A DNA stretch of 64,000 bases from Micromonospora avicenniae (GTDB taxonomy: Bacteria > Actinomycetota > Actinomycetes > Mycobacteriales > Micromonosporaceae). The DNA is taken from assembly GCF_900156065.1 (NCBI RefSeq), contig NZ_FTNF01000010.1, positions 1 through 64,000 on the forward strand, given 5' to 3'. The number at the start of each line of letters is the position of its first letter. The stretch's first letter is position 1. The notes beneath the pieces were generated by a model. It was not told where the DNA came from and did not search any database. It saw only the letters and a list, made by a program, of their open reading frames with translations. The position numbers and the translations under genes are program-made. Below are positions 8,573 through 22,025 of this stretch, in pieces.

Positions 8573-9409
8573 TCAACCGCTGATCCGGACGAGGTCACCC
8601 GGGCGTACGCCCAGCCGGTCGACCGCCCGCCCGCCGTTGACCGACACCGCCACCCGGTCGGCCGAGTCGGGATGCACCACCAGTTCACCCGGGCGGGCGT
8701 CGCCGAACGTCCGCCCGCGCACCGCCGTACGCCCCGGCGCGCCGTCCCCGACCGGCTCCGGTGCCGGCAGCGGCGCGTTGGCCGGCGCGGTCACCCGCAC
8801 CATCGCCGGGAGCTGCTCCAGAAGCTCGGCCGTGGCGGCGAGCTGCACGTTGCCGAAGTGATCCACGGTCAACACCTCAGCGGTGAAGCCGGCGGGATCC
8901 GCCGCCACGATCGGCTCGGGCAGCCGGACCAGCTCCGCCGGATCGATCGCGGGCCCGGCCTCAACCAGCGGCGCGCCGAGCGCCAGCCGGGCCGCGACCG
9001 GTGCGAAGACGTCCCGACCGTGGAACGTGCCGGACACCCGTCGAGCCAGCCAGGCCGGGTTGGTCAGCTCGATGGCGCCGGTGACCCCGCCCAGCGCCTC
9101 GGCGGCGTCGGGCAGCAGCCCGTTGTCCGGTCCGACCAGCAGCCCGTCCGGGGTGGCCAGGGCGACGCCTCGACGCGCGGTGCCGACCCCCGGGTCGACC
9201 ACCGCCACGTGCACCCCGACCGGAAGGTACGCAACGGTCTGGGCGAGTACGGCCGCACCGTGGCGTACGTCGGCGGGTGGAACCAGGTGGGTCACGTCGA
9301 TCACCCGGGCGGCCGGGGCGATCCGGGCGATCACCCCGTGGCAGGCGGCCACGAAGCCGTCGGAGAGGCCGTAGTCGGTGGTCAGGGAGATCCAGGGCGT
9401 GGCGGGCAT
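8573..9409 (-). CDS. SAM hydroxide adenosyltransferase (SAM hydrolase, DUF62)
   Basis: A 278-residue member of the SAM-dependent halogenase/hydroxide adenosyltransferase family. It begins with ISLTTDYGLSDGFVAACHGV, and also shows the VVDPGVGT, GPDNGLL and FHGRDVFAPVAA motifs and the C-terminal VDHFGNVQL region. Family members cleave S-adenosylmethionine to adenosine and methionine with water; a few marine actinomycete members use halide. No biosynthetic cluster for a halogenated product is nearby, so hydrolase is the better guess. It lies 10 bases downstream of a GNAT gene on the same strand and is probably co-transcribed with it. Confidence 0.9.
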   Translation of the reverse strand: MPATPWISLTTDYGLSDGFVAACHGVIARIAPAARVIDVTHLVPPADVRHGAAVLAQTVAYLPVGVHVAVVDPGVGTARRGVALATPDGLLVGPDNGLLPDAAEALGGVTGAIELTNPAWLARRVSGTFHGRDVFAPVAARLALGAPLVEAGPAIDPAELVRLPEPIVAADPAGFTAEVLTVDHFGNVQLAATAELLEQLPAMVRVTAPANAPLPAPEPVGDGAPGRTAVRGRTFGDARPGELVVHPDSADRVAVSVNGGRAVDRLGVRPGDLVRISG

Positions 9410-9419
9410 GGCTCGCAGG

Positions 9420-9971
9420 CTAACCGTCGCCCCGGGTCCGCGCCCCGGGTTGTGCCGGACCCCGCCGCTCCGGCCGGCCCCCGGCGGCGGTACGCAGCTC
9501 CAGGGTCAGCTCGTCGTGCAGCGGGATGCCGTCCTCCCCGACGAACGGGATCTCCGGCTTCAGGCGGCGCGCTCGGTCCACCGCCCCCGGGTCGAACCCG
9601 ACCAGGCGCAGGCCGCGCCGCTGGTAGAAACGGAGCGCCCGGAGGTTGTCGTTCGTGGTGATCAGCCAGAGCCGGTGCAGGCCCGCGGCCCGCGCCGTCG
9701 ACGCGGCCGCCTCCAGCAGGGTGGTGCCGGCCCCTCCGCCGGGTACGGCGGCCACCAGGCTCACCACCTCCAGTCCCTCGGCGTCGCAGTTGTAGGCGAG
9801 CGCACCGACCACGGCGGCGGCGCCGTCCACGGCCACCAGCGTCGGCAGGGTACGCAGGTCGTACCGGATGTCGTGGGCGATGACGTACGGGCCTCCCCAC
9901 TCCCGGTCGTGCAGCGCGTCTACTTCCGCCCGGTCGCCCGGCTTCGCCGCCCGTACCATGATCCCGCCCAT
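9420..9971 (-). CDS. GNAT-family N-acetyltransferase
   Basis: A 183-residue acetyltransferase. It has an N-terminal VRAAKPGDRAEVDALHDREW segment, the core strand LEVVSLVAAVPGGGAGTTLL with the acetyl-CoA pyrophosphate-binding G-G-G-A-G-T loop, and the C-terminal NDNLRALRFYQRRGLRLVGF typical of GNAT proteins. The substrate cannot be read from the sequence. ATG 9971 is chosen because GAGGAGGGG lies just upstream on the coding strand; an in-frame ATG at 9959 is the alternative. It is the first gene of a two-gene unit with the SAM hydrolase. Confidence 0.85.
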   Translation of the reverse strand: MGGIMVRAAKPGDRAEVDALHDREWGGPYVIAHDIRYDLRTLPTLVAVDGAAAVVGALAYNCDAEGLEVVSLVAAVPGGGAGTTLLEAAASTARAAGLHRLWLITTNDNLRALRFYQRRGLRLVGFDPGAVDRARRLKPEIPFVGEDGIPLHDELTLELRTAAGGRPERRGPAQPGARTRGDG

Positions 9972-9999
9972 GCCGCCCCTCCTCGTCGGCCCGCTGCCC

Positions 10000-10053
10000 G
10001 CGTCGGCCCGTCGGCCCGCGTTGGTCCGTCGGCACGCGTTGGTCCGTCGGCCC
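10000..10053. repeat. 18-bp imperfect tandem repeat, three copies
   Basis: Three consecutive 18-base units (10000-10017, 10018-10035, 10036-10053) follow the pattern GCGTYGGYCCGTCGGCMC, followed by two truncated 10-base copies. They lie upstream of the GNAT gene, in the spacer between it and the divergent lipoprotein gene. They may be simple replication slippage or protein-binding sites. Confidence 0.7.
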
Positions 10054-10238
10054 GCGCCGGCCCGCGTCGGCTCGCGTCGGTCGGCGAGGGTAGCCGGGCG
10101 GCGCGGAGACGGCGCGCGAGTTTCGCGGTCGCGAGCCGCCGCGGCGGCGCACTGAGCGGTGCCTCTGCCGGATATGGGACAGGGCCTCTGGCCGACCGGC
10201 CACTGCCGTCGCCCGACCCGGTTCGGGAGACTGCCCTG

Positions 10239-10832
10239 GTGACACATCGGAGCCTGCCCGCGGTCGCGGTGCTCGTCGTGGCTGTCGCACTCACCGCCGG
10301 ATGCGGCGACGGGAACCGGCCGACGAACGCTGCCGTAGCGTCCAGCACCCCGACCACCAGCCCGTCCCCGGTGGTCCCGCCGCCCGTCGCCGGTGCGCCC
10401 GTCGCCGGGCCCAGCTCCGGTCCGGCGGCTCCGGTGGTTCCACCGGCCGGCGACGCCCCGGCCGTGCAGGAACCCACCGAGCGCCGCCCGGCCAGCCCAC
10501 CACCGGTGGTGCTGCCGCGCCGCCCGGCGGGTGCTCCCGGCGCGAAGCAGGTGGTCGACGCGTTCCGGGCCGCCGGTCTGAAGGTGCCCAACCCCCGTGA
10601 CCTCTCGGTCGACTGTGGACCTGACGGACTCGGGCTGGGCTGCTCGGAGATCATCGCCACGGATGCCGTGACCGTGTACGTCTTCCCGGACGAGACCAGC
10701 GCGAGCGACATCGCCGAGATCTGGAGCGGACAGTCGTACCGCCGGGGCGCAGTGGTGCTCAACTACCTGGCGGCACGTACTCCGGCCGCCGACCGGCTCC
10801 GCTACGAGAAGGTGCTCGCCGGCCTGGGCTGA
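10239..10832 (+). CDS. Putative secreted lipoprotein
   Basis: A 197-residue protein with a short N-terminus, a hydrophobic stretch (AVAVLVVAVAL) and a lipobox LTAGC, with the modified cysteine at residue 22. A Pro/Ser/Thr/Val-rich linker of about 80 residues leads to a compact C-terminal domain (about 105-197) containing two cysteines (VDCGPDGLGLGC) and an alpha/beta pattern. GTG 10239 has GGGAGA upstream. The linker and lipid anchor suggest an extracytoplasmic domain held off the membrane. The C-terminal domain was not recognised; function unknown. Confidence 0.78.
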   Translation: MTHRSLPAVAVLVVAVALTAGCGDGNRPTNAAVASSTPTTSPSPVVPPPVAGAPVAGPSSGPAAPVVPPAGDAPAVQEPTERRPASPPPVVLPRRPAGAPGAKQVVDAFRAAGLKVPNPRDLSVDCGPDGLGLGCSEIIATDAVTVYVFPDETSASDIAEIWSGQSYRRGAVVLNYLAARTPAADRLRYEKVLAGLG

Positions 10833-10911
10833 GCGGCCTCGCCGTGCGCCGGCGCACGTCCGCGCGGCAGGTCCCCCGCCATCGGCCGACGTCGACGACC
10901 GCGCCCCGCGC

Positions 10912-15612
<4,701 letters not shown>

Positions 15613-15745
15613 GCCGCCCGCCTCGGGGTCGGCTGCCACATCCGCCACCCATCCATACTGCCGCGCGCCTGTGACAACCGGCGCCGACGGCCGGGAGGTA
15701 TGTCCGTCTACAATACCTTCAACCGTGGATATGACACTTGACGCA

Positions 15746-15760
15746 TTAAGTCTCACTTAA
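15746..15760. promoter_or_regulatory. Palindromic operator candidate
   Basis: TTAAGT-CTC-ACTTAA is a perfect 6-base inverted repeat with a three-base spacer in an AT-rich island between the divergent lhr and 15828 genes. The base composition contrasts sharply with the surrounding very GC-rich sequence. This is the place expected for promoter and operator elements; the regulator is unknown. Confidence 0.4.
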
Positions 15761-15827
15761 CTGCTTGCTTGCGCAGCACAACATAAAGTAACTTCACTCG
15801 CGACGCGGTAAGGGTGGAGGGGATCGG

Positions 15828-16235
15828 ATGGCCGTCGAGCAGCGGAACGTCGAGCCCGGCAGCGACGTGCTCATCCGCAAGGTCGACAGTCATCTCGCCG
15901 CGGTCCGTGCTGGACTGCGCGGCCCCGAGCTGGAACTCGCCGAGCGGCTGGGTCGCTGCCTGCGGGAGCTGGTCGTCTCCACCGCGCACGCCAGCGCAGC
16001 CGACCGGGGGCAGGTCCGCGCCGCCGTGCACTACTTCGTGCTCCGCCGCGAGAGCCGAGGCCGCCTGCTGTCGGTGCGCTCGCTGGCCGCCGCCGAGCGG
16101 GTGGTGCAGCGGGTCGCCCGGCAACTCGGGCGCGCCGACCTGCTGGCCGAGCCGGCGATCGAGGACCGTACCGGCCCGGATCCCCGCGCCGCCGGGCCGG
16201 TACGGGCCGCTGAGCAGGGCGCCGCCGCCCGCTGA
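15828..16235 (+). CDS. Conserved-looking hypothetical protein
   Basis: A 135-residue, highly charged, predicted helical protein without cysteine, signal peptide or membrane segment. The central part (residues 15-110) is rich in Arg, Leu, Ala and Glu; the tail is Ala/Arg-rich. ATG 15828 follows GGAGGGG at good spacing, and third codon positions are G/C-rich, supporting a real gene. It is divergent from lhr across an AT-rich control region, and a 343-base gap separates it from the Mrp operon. No family was recognised. Confidence 0.65.
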   Translation: MAVEQRNVEPGSDVLIRKVDSHLAAVRAGLRGPELELAERLGRCLRELVVSTAHASAADRGQVRAAVHYFVLRRESRGRLLSVRSLAAAERVVQRVARQLGRADLLAEPAIEDRTGPDPRAAGPVRAAEQGAAAR

Positions 16236-16578
16236 CCTCGCGGCTGTGCCCGTTGGTCCGTGATGGGGCCGATTTGTTCCGTGCCGGCGCTCGTTGCGGC
16301 TCAAGGTCAACTCGGCTTCCTTGATGTTGGGGCATCCAGACGTCAGGGACACCCCGACATGCCGAGTCGATCATCGCGAGGGACTGGACCGAGCCGGACC
16401 GGGCCGGACCAGGAGCCGGACCGGGAGTGGGTTCGGGCAGGGGTGCAGGGCGTAAGCCCGGGACACGGACAATGCGGGAGAGTTTGCGTAAATGCCCCCG
16501 GAGAGCGCAGAACTGGCGTCTGATCACAGCTAGGCGCCGAACCGCCGGAGGCGTCCGCCGCTGCCACCTCGACCGGGA
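16236..16578. other. Untranslated region before the Mrp operon
   Basis: No convincing gene lies in these 343 bases. They hold the palindromic repeat at 16310-16367, an imperfect repeat of GGACCGGGCC-like words near 16385-16430, and a structured-looking stretch from about 16450 to 16555 with several possible stems. It may act as the leader of mrpA, but no known riboswitch could be fitted. Confidence 0.5.
16310..16367. repeat. Intergenic palindromic repeat, copy 1
   Basis: ACTCGGC (16310-16316) pairs with GCCGAGT (16361-16367), and ATGTTGGGG (16324-16332) pairs with CCCCGACAT (16352-16360) apart from one wobble, leaving a seven-base bulge on the left. The left arm CAACTCGGCTTCC resembles the left arm of the palindrome at 34661, suggesting the same repeat family. 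Confidence 0.55.
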
Positions 16579-19419
16579 GTGCGGGTGCTCGTACTGCTGA
16601 TCCTCCACCTCGTGGCGGCACTCCTCGCGCCGCTGCTCGTCCGGTGGTGGGGGCCACGCGCCTGCTACCCGCTGGCTCTCGCGCCGGCCGCCGCGTTCGG
16701 CTGGGCGCTCGCGCAGACCCCGACGGTCCGCGACGGCCGGGCAGTGGTCGAGACGTACCCGTGGATCGGACAGCTCGGGCTCGACCTCGCCTTCCGGCTC
16801 GGCACGCTCAACTGGTTGATGACCCTGCTGGTCGGCGCGGTCGGCACCCTCGTACTGGTCTACTGCGCCCGGTACTTCAGCCCCGGCTCACTCGGCCTCG
16901 CCCAGTTCACCGCAGTGCTTGTCGCGTTCGCCGGGGCGATGCTCTGCGTCGTCCTCGCCGACGACCTGCTGCTGCTCTACGTCGGCTGGGAACTGACCAC
17001 GATCTTCTCCTACCTGCTGATCGGGCACAGCACCGAACGTCGGTCGAGCCGGTGGGCCGCGGCCCAGGCGCTGATGGTCACCACCCTGGGCGGGCTGGCC
17101 ATGCTGGTCGGCTTCATCCTGCTCGGCGAGCACGCCGGCACCTACCGGTGGTCGGAGATCGCCGCCGGGTCGCTGCCCGGCGGTGGCTACCTGGTCACCG
17201 CCGTACTGCTGATCCTCGCGGGCGCGCTGTCGAAGTCGGCCGTGCTGCCGTTCAGCTCCTGGCTGCCCGTGGCGATGGCGGCGCCCACGCCGGTGAGCGC
17301 CTACCTGCACGCGGCGGCCATGGTCAAGGCCGGCATCTACCTCATCGGGCTGATCGCGCCGGTGCTCGCCACCGTCGGGCCATGGCGTCCGGTGGTGCTC
17401 GCCACGGGTCTGGCCACCATGATCGTCGGTGGCTGGGCGGCGCTGCGGCAGACCGACCTGAAGCTGCTGCTGGCGTACGGCACGGTCAGCCAGCTCGGCC
17501 TGCTGGTGGTGCTGACCGGGGCGGGCACTCCGGACGCCGCACTGGCGGGGATCGCCATGCTGCTCGCGCACGCCCTGTTCAAGGCGGCGCTCTTCCTGGT
17601 CGTCGGGGTGATCGACCACGGTGCCGGCACCCGGGACCTGCGCGAGCTCTCCGGGCTGCGGCACGGCAGCACCCCGTTACTCGTCGTGGCGCTGCTCGCC
17701 GCGGCGTCCATGGCCGGGATTCCCCCGCTGATCGGGTTCGTGGCCAAGGAGGCGGCCTTCGCCGCGTTCACCGACCGGCCGGTGATCCTCGCCGGACTGG
17801 TGGCCGGCATCGTCCTCACGGTCGCCTACAGCGCGCGATTCCTGTGGGGCGCCTTCGCCGACCGACCCGGGGTGGCGCCCGCCCGGCTCGACCGGATCGC
17901 CGCGCCGCTGCTGGTACCCCCCGCCCTGCTCGCCGTCGCCGGACTGGTCGCCGGTCCCCTCGCCGGTGGCCTGGACGTGGTGTTCCGCCCGTACGCCGAG
18001 TCGTTCGGCGCGGCCCACACGCACCTGGCGCTCTGGCCCGGCCTGACCCCGGCACTCGGCCTGTCGGCGCTGGTGCTGGTCGCCGGCGGCGCGCTCTTCG
18101 CGTTGCGGGGTCCGCTGGCCCCGCTGCTGGCCCGGCTGCGCGCACCCGTCGGCGGCAACCCCGGGTACGAATGGGTGATCGGCCGCTTCGACCGGTTCGC
18201 CGTCGAGGTCACCGGGGCCACCCAGCGCGGCTCCCTCCCGCAGTACCTCGGCACCATCCTGGTCGTCCTCGTCGTGCTGCCCGGCGGCGCGATGTTCGCG
18301 GCCCGGCCTTGGGGCGAACGGATCGCCCTCTGGGCCAACCCGCTGCAACTGGTCGTCGCCGTGGTGCTCGGGGTCGCGGCCGTGCTCGCGGTGGGCGCCC
18401 GCAGCCGGTTGACCGCGATGCTGCTGGTCGGGGTCACCGGCTACGGCACCGCAATGCTCTTCGTCCTCTACGGCGCACCCGATCTGGCGCTGACCCAGTT
18501 CCTGGTGGAGACCGCGACCATCGCGATCTTCGTCCTGGTGCTGCGCCGGCTGCCGGCCCGCTTCTCGGCCCGGCCGCTGCGGCGCAGCCGGTGGCTGCGC
18601 CGGGCCGTCGGCGCCGCGGCCGGGCTGGTGACCGCCGGCCTCGCGCTGGTCGCGGCGAGCGCCCGGGGGGCGCCCACCATCTCGGCGGCCTTCCCGGACC
18701 TGGCGGTCGCCGAGGGGCACGGCCGCAACGTGGTCAACGTGACCCTGGTCGACATCCGGGCCTGGGACACGATGGGCGAGCTGGCGGTGCTCGTGGTGGC
18801 CGCGACCGGGGTGGCCAGCCTGGCCTTCGAGCGCTCCCGTACCGGGCCCCGGCCCCGTCGGCAGCAGCGGGACGCCCGGGCGCAGCGTCCCGGCCGCCCG
18901 GTCTGGCTGCGCGGCGGCGCCCGCCTGGCGGAACGGCAGCGCTCGATCGTGCTGGAGGTGGTGACACGCCTGATCTTCCACACCGTGGTGCTGTTCTCGC
19001 TGTTCCTGCTCTTCTCCGGTCACAACGCGCCGGGCGGCGGCTTCTCCGGGGGCCTGGTCGCGAGTCTCGCCCTGGTCGTCCGCTACCTGGCCGGCGGCCG
19101 GTACGAGCTGGCCGAGGCCGCGCCCATCGGGGCCGGCACCGTGCTCGGCGCGGGGCTTGCCGTCTCGGTCGGCACCGGCGTGATCTCGCTGCTCGCCGGC
19201 GGTTCGGTCCTGCAGAGCGCGCGCGTCGACCTCTACCTGCCTGGCATCGGCGACTTCTACTTGATCACCTCGCTCTTCTTCGACATCGGCGTCTACCTCG
19301 TGGTGGTCGGGCTGATGCTGGACATCCTGCGCAGCCTGGGCGCCGAGGTGGACCGGCACATCGAGGCGGCCGGCGGCGGCGCGCGGGGGCTGGCCGTCGA
19401 GCGGGGGGAGGAAGCGTGA
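16579..19419 (+). CDS. mrpA: Mrp Na+/H+ antiporter subunit A with fused MnhB domain
   Basis: A 946-residue polytopic membrane protein. Residues 1 to about 500 resemble the NuoL/ND5 proton-channel family (LYVGWELTTIFSYLLIG, and the AAAMVKAGIYL and LKLLLAYGTVSQLG segments with the conserved lysines). The middle (about 560-660) matches the MrpA-specific DUF4040 region (YGAPDLALTQFLVET). The C-terminal 150 residues contain FSGHNAPGGGFSGGLVASLA, the hallmark of MnhB. A and B are thus one polypeptide, which explains the absence of a separate mrpB. The complex exports Na+ in exchange for H+ at the cell membrane. GTG 16579 is the first start in the frame; no strong ribosome site is seen. Confidence 0.95.
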   Translation: MRVLVLLILHLVAALLAPLLVRWWGPRACYPLALAPAAAFGWALAQTPTVRDGRAVVETYPWIGQLGLDLAFRLGTLNWLMTLLVGAVGTLVLVYCARYFSPGSLGLAQFTAVLVAFAGAMLCVVLADDLLLLYVGWELTTIFSYLLIGHSTERRSSRWAAAQALMVTTLGGLAMLVGFILLGEHAGTYRWSEIAAGSLPGGGYLVTAVLLILAGALSKSAVLPFSSWLPVAMAAPTPVSAYLHAAAMVKAGIYLIGLIAPVLATVGPWRPVVLATGLATMIVGGWAALRQTDLKLLLAYGTVSQLGLLVVLTGAGTPDAALAGIAMLLAHALFKAALFLVVGVIDHGAGTRDLRELSGLRHGSTPLLVVALLAAASMAGIPPLIGFVAKEAAFAAFTDRPVILAGLVAGIVLTVAYSARFLWGAFADRPGVAPARLDRIAAPLLVPPALLAVAGLVAGPLAGGLDVVFRPYAESFGAAHTHLALWPGLTPALGLSALVLVAGGALFALRGPLAPLLARLRAPVGGNPGYEWVIGRFDRFAVEVTGATQRGSLPQYLGTILVVLVVLPGGAMFAARPWGERIALWANPLQLVVAVVLGVAAVLAVGARSRLTAMLLVGVTGYGTAMLFVLYGAPDLALTQFLVETATIAIFVLVLRRLPARFSARPLRRSRWLRRAVGAAAGLVTAGLALVAASARGAPTISAAFPDLAVAEGHGRNVVNVTLVDIRAWDTMGELAVLVVAATGVASLAFERSRTGPRPRRQQRDARAQRPGRPVWLRGGARLAERQRSIVLEVVTRLIFHTVVLFSLFLLFSGHNAPGGGFSGGLVASLALVVRYLAGGRYELAEAAPIGAGTVLGAGLAVSVGTGVISLLAGGSVLQSARVDLYLPGIGDFYLITSLFFDIGVYLVVVGLMLDILRSLGAEVDRHIEAAGGGARGLAVERGEEA

Positions 19420-19898
19420 CCGGCGGCGGGGCGGGCCCCACGCTGGTGCTGGTGATCATCGTCGGCGTGCTCGTCGGTTGCGGCGTGAATCTGCTGCTGG
19501 AGCGGAGCCTGACCCGCATCCTGCTCGGCATCATCCTGCTCGGTAACGGGGTCAACCTGCTGATCATGCTGGGCGGCCGGCCCGGCGTGGCCCCGGTGGT
19601 CGGCACCGGCCCGGTCGATCAGATGAGCGACGCGCTGCCACAGGCCATGGTGCTCACCTCGATCGTGATCACCTTCGGGCTGACCGCGTTCCTGCTCGCG
19701 ATCGGTTACCGCAGCTGGTACCTGACCGGTGACGACGAGGTGCCGGACGACATCGAGGACCGGCAGATCGTCCGCCGGGCCGAACGCGACGAGGCGGCCA
19801 CCGCGGACCTCGGCGGCGAGGGGGCGGACGCCGATCCGGAGCAGGTCGACCCGGAGCCGGCGCGCCGACGGCTGCGGCGCGGGGACGGTGTCGAATGA
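19416..19898 (+). CDS. mrpC: Mrp Na+/H+ antiporter subunit C
   Basis: A 160-residue NuoK-like subunit with three membrane segments within the first 110 residues and the family signature GIILLGNGVNLLIML. The start GTG overlaps the mrpA stop by four bases (GTGA), with GGGGGAGGAAG just upstream. A highly charged tail of about 45 residues (rich in Asp, Glu, Arg) makes it longer than the usual 110-115 residues; this tail should be cytoplasmic. It is essential for Mrp assembly in characterised systems. Confidence 0.93.
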   Translation: MTGGGAGPTLVLVIIVGVLVGCGVNLLLERSLTRILLGIILLGNGVNLLIMLGGRPGVAPVVGTGPVDQMSDALPQAMVLTSIVITFGLTAFLLAIGYRSWYLTGDDEVPDDIEDRQIVRRAERDEAATADLGGEGADADPEQVDPEPARRRLRRGDGVE

Positions 19899-19926
19899 AC
19901 TGGCACCCGCACCGGGGGGTGGTCCG

Positions 19927-21432
19927 GTGAACCGGCTGCTGCCGCTGCCGGTGGTGGTGCCGCTGCTCGGCGCGGCGCTGACGCTGGTGCTGGGCAGGTG
20001 GCCGCGGCTGCAACGGGGCATCAGCGTCGCCGGTCTGACCACCACCCTGGCGGTCGCCGTGGTGCTGCTGGTCGAGGCGTACCGGCACGGGCCGGTGGTG
20101 CTCGCCGTCGGGGCGTGGCCGCCACCGGTCGGGATCGTGCTGGTCGCCGACCAGTTGGCCGCGCTGATGCTGGTGGTCTCCTCGGCGGTCACCCTCTGCG
20201 TGCTGCTCTACTCGATCGGGCAGGGGCAGGGGGACGTCGGCGAGAGCGCCCCGGTCACCATCTACCACCCCACCTACCTGGTGCTGACCGCGGGCGTGAC
20301 CAACGCGTTCCTCGCCGGGGACCTGTTCAACCTCTTCGTCGGCTTCGAGATCCTGCTCGCCGCGAGCTTCGTGCTGATCACCCTGGGCGGCACCGAGGTC
20401 CGGATCCGGACCGGCTCGACGTACGTGGTGGTCAGCATCGTCTCGTCGATGCTCTTCCTGGCCGCCGTGGGGCTGGTGTACGCCGCCACCGGCACGCTCA
20501 ACCTGGCCCAGCTCGCCACGCGCCTGGACGCGCTGCCAGACGACGTACGGCTGGCGTTGCAGCTCATGCTCCTGCTCGCGTTCGGCGTCAAGGCCGCGAT
20601 CTTTCCGCTGTCGGCCTGGCTGCCGGACAGCTACCCGACCGCGCCGGCTCCCGTCACCGCCGTGTTCGCCGGCCTGCTCACGAAGGTCGGCGTGTACGCC
20701 GTCATCCGGACCGAGACGCTGCTCTTCCCGGACCGCCAGGTCGCACCGCTGCTGATGGTGGTGGCCGGACTGACCATGCTCATCGGCATCCTGGGCGCGG
20801 TGGCCCAGTCGGACATGAAGCGGCTCTTCTCGTTCACGCTGGTCAGCCACATCGGCTACATGATCTTCGGAGTGGCGCTGAGCAGCGTGGCCGGGCTCTC
20901 CGGCGCCATCTTCTACGTGGTGCACCACATCACCATCCAGACCACCCTGTTCCTGGTCGCCGGTCTGGTCGAGGTGCGTGCCGGCAGCACCGACCTGCGG
21001 CTGCTCGGTGGGCTGGCGCGGCTGGCGCCGCTGCTGGGCGTGCTCTTCTTCGTACCGGCGATGAACCTCGCGGGCGTTCCGCCGTTCTCCGGTTTCCTCG
21101 GCAAGCTCGGCCTGCTCCAGGCCGGGGTCGCGGCCGGCGGCGCGCTGCCCATCGCACTGGTCGCGGCCGGGGCGGCCACCAGCCTGCTCACCCTCTACGT
21201 GGCCTCCCGGGTGTGGAACATCGCCTTCTGGCGATCGCCCCGGCTGGCCACCGACGAACCGGCCGTGCGGCTTCCCGCGCTGATGGTGGGGGCCACCGCC
21301 GCCCTCGTCGCGCTCGGGCTGGTGCTGACCGTGGCCGGCGGGCCGCTCTTCGACGTGACCGCCGACGCGGCCGAGGACCTGCGTGCCCGCACCCCGTACA
21401 TCCGGGCCGTGTTCCCGGGTGGTACGCCGTGA
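19927..21432 (+). CDS. mrpD: Mrp Na+/H+ antiporter subunit D
   Basis: A 501-residue NuoN/NuoM-like channel subunit. It contains the family regions FNLFVGFEILLAASFVLI (with the conserved glutamate), LLAFGVKAAIFPLSAWLPDSY, FAGLLTKVGVYAVIRT and AQSDMKRLFSFTLVSHIGYM, carrying the proton-path lysines. It starts at GTG 19927 after a 28-base gap; an ATG overlapping the mrpC stop is out of frame and encodes only a few codons. Third subunit in the operon order A-C-D-E-F-G. Confidence 0.95.
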   Translation: MNRLLPLPVVVPLLGAALTLVLGRWPRLQRGISVAGLTTTLAVAVVLLVEAYRHGPVVLAVGAWPPPVGIVLVADQLAALMLVVSSAVTLCVLLYSIGQGQGDVGESAPVTIYHPTYLVLTAGVTNAFLAGDLFNLFVGFEILLAASFVLITLGGTEVRIRTGSTYVVVSIVSSMLFLAAVGLVYAATGTLNLAQLATRLDALPDDVRLALQLMLLLAFGVKAAIFPLSAWLPDSYPTAPAPVTAVFAGLLTKVGVYAVIRTETLLFPDRQVAPLLMVVAGLTMLIGILGAVAQSDMKRLFSFTLVSHIGYMIFGVALSSVAGLSGAIFYVVHHITIQTTLFLVAGLVEVRAGSTDLRLLGGLARLAPLLGVLFFVPAMNLAGVPPFSGFLGKLGLLQAGVAAGGALPIALVAAGAATSLLTLYVASRVWNIAFWRSPRLATDEPAVRLPALMVGATAALVALGLVLTVAGGPLFDVTADAAEDLRARTPYIRAVFPGGTP

Positions 21433-22025
21433 CCGGCGGAACCGGCGCGCAGCCACCCGGCCGGCTGCGCGGTCGGGTGGCGACCTGGCGCGACCAGGCC
21501 GTCGCATTCGGCTGGCTGGTGCTGATCTGGAATCTCCTCTGGGGTGAGTTCACCTGGGGCAACCTCGTCGCCGGGCTGCTGGTGGCGGCCGCGGTACTGC
21601 TCTTCTACCCGCTGCCGCCGGTCACCTTCGGCGGTCGGCTGCGCCCACCGGCGCTGCTGGTGCTCGCCGGCCGGTTCGTCGCCGAACTGGTCGTCGCGAG
21701 CGTGCGCGTGGCCCGGATCGCCGTGCAGCCCGGCTTCCGGCCGCGCAGCGCGATCATCGCCGTACCGCTGCGGGTGCGCACCGACCTCAACCTGGCGCTC
21801 ACCGCCGAGCTGGTCTCGCTCGTCCCGGGCACGCTCATCCTCGAGGTGGACCGGGAATCGGGCGTCCTCTACCTGCACGTGCTCGACGTACGCCGGCCGC
21901 AGGACCTGGCCGACAACCGGGCGCGCGTCCGTGAGATCGAGCGGCGCATCGTCCGAGCCATCGGCTCGGCCGCCGAAGTGCGCCAGGTGCACACCGATCA
22001 CGTCGAGAAGGAGAACAACTCGTGA
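21429..22025 (+). CDS. mrpE: Mrp Na+/H+ antiporter subunit E
   Basis: A 198-residue MnhE-family protein. Two to three membrane spans near the N-terminus (FGWLVLIWNLLWGEFTWGNL, then VAGLLVAAAVLLFYPL) precede a cytosolic alpha/beta domain with the conserved LTAELVSLVPGTLILEVD motif. GTG 21429 overlaps the mrpD stop by four bases. It is an accessory subunit needed for full complex assembly. Confidence 0.93.
   Translation: MTGGTGAQPPGRLRGRVATWRDQAVAFGWLVLIWNLLWGEFTWGNLVAGLLVAAAVLLFYPLPPVTFGGRLRPPALLVLAGRFVAELVVASVRVARIAVQPGFRPRSAIIAVPLRVRTDLNLALTAELVSLVPGTLILEVDRESGVLYLHVLDVRRPQDLADNRARVREIERRIVRAIGSAAEVRQVHTDHVEKENNS

Noticed and set aside
8573-9409. Chlorinase/fluorinase of a halogenated natural product
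   Set aside because: The family fits, but no biosynthetic genes surround it and hydrolases are the common actinobacterial members.
16450-16555. Riboswitch-like sequence in the mrpA leader (GCGGGAGAG and GCGCCGAA words, as in glycine aptamers)
   Set aside because: The distance between the two words is too long and the CUCUCAGG element is absent; no known aptamer fold could be completed.
19895-19926. ATG overlapping the mrpC stop as start of mrpD
   Set aside because: It is out of frame with mrpD and hits a stop after eleven codons; GTG 19927 is in frame.
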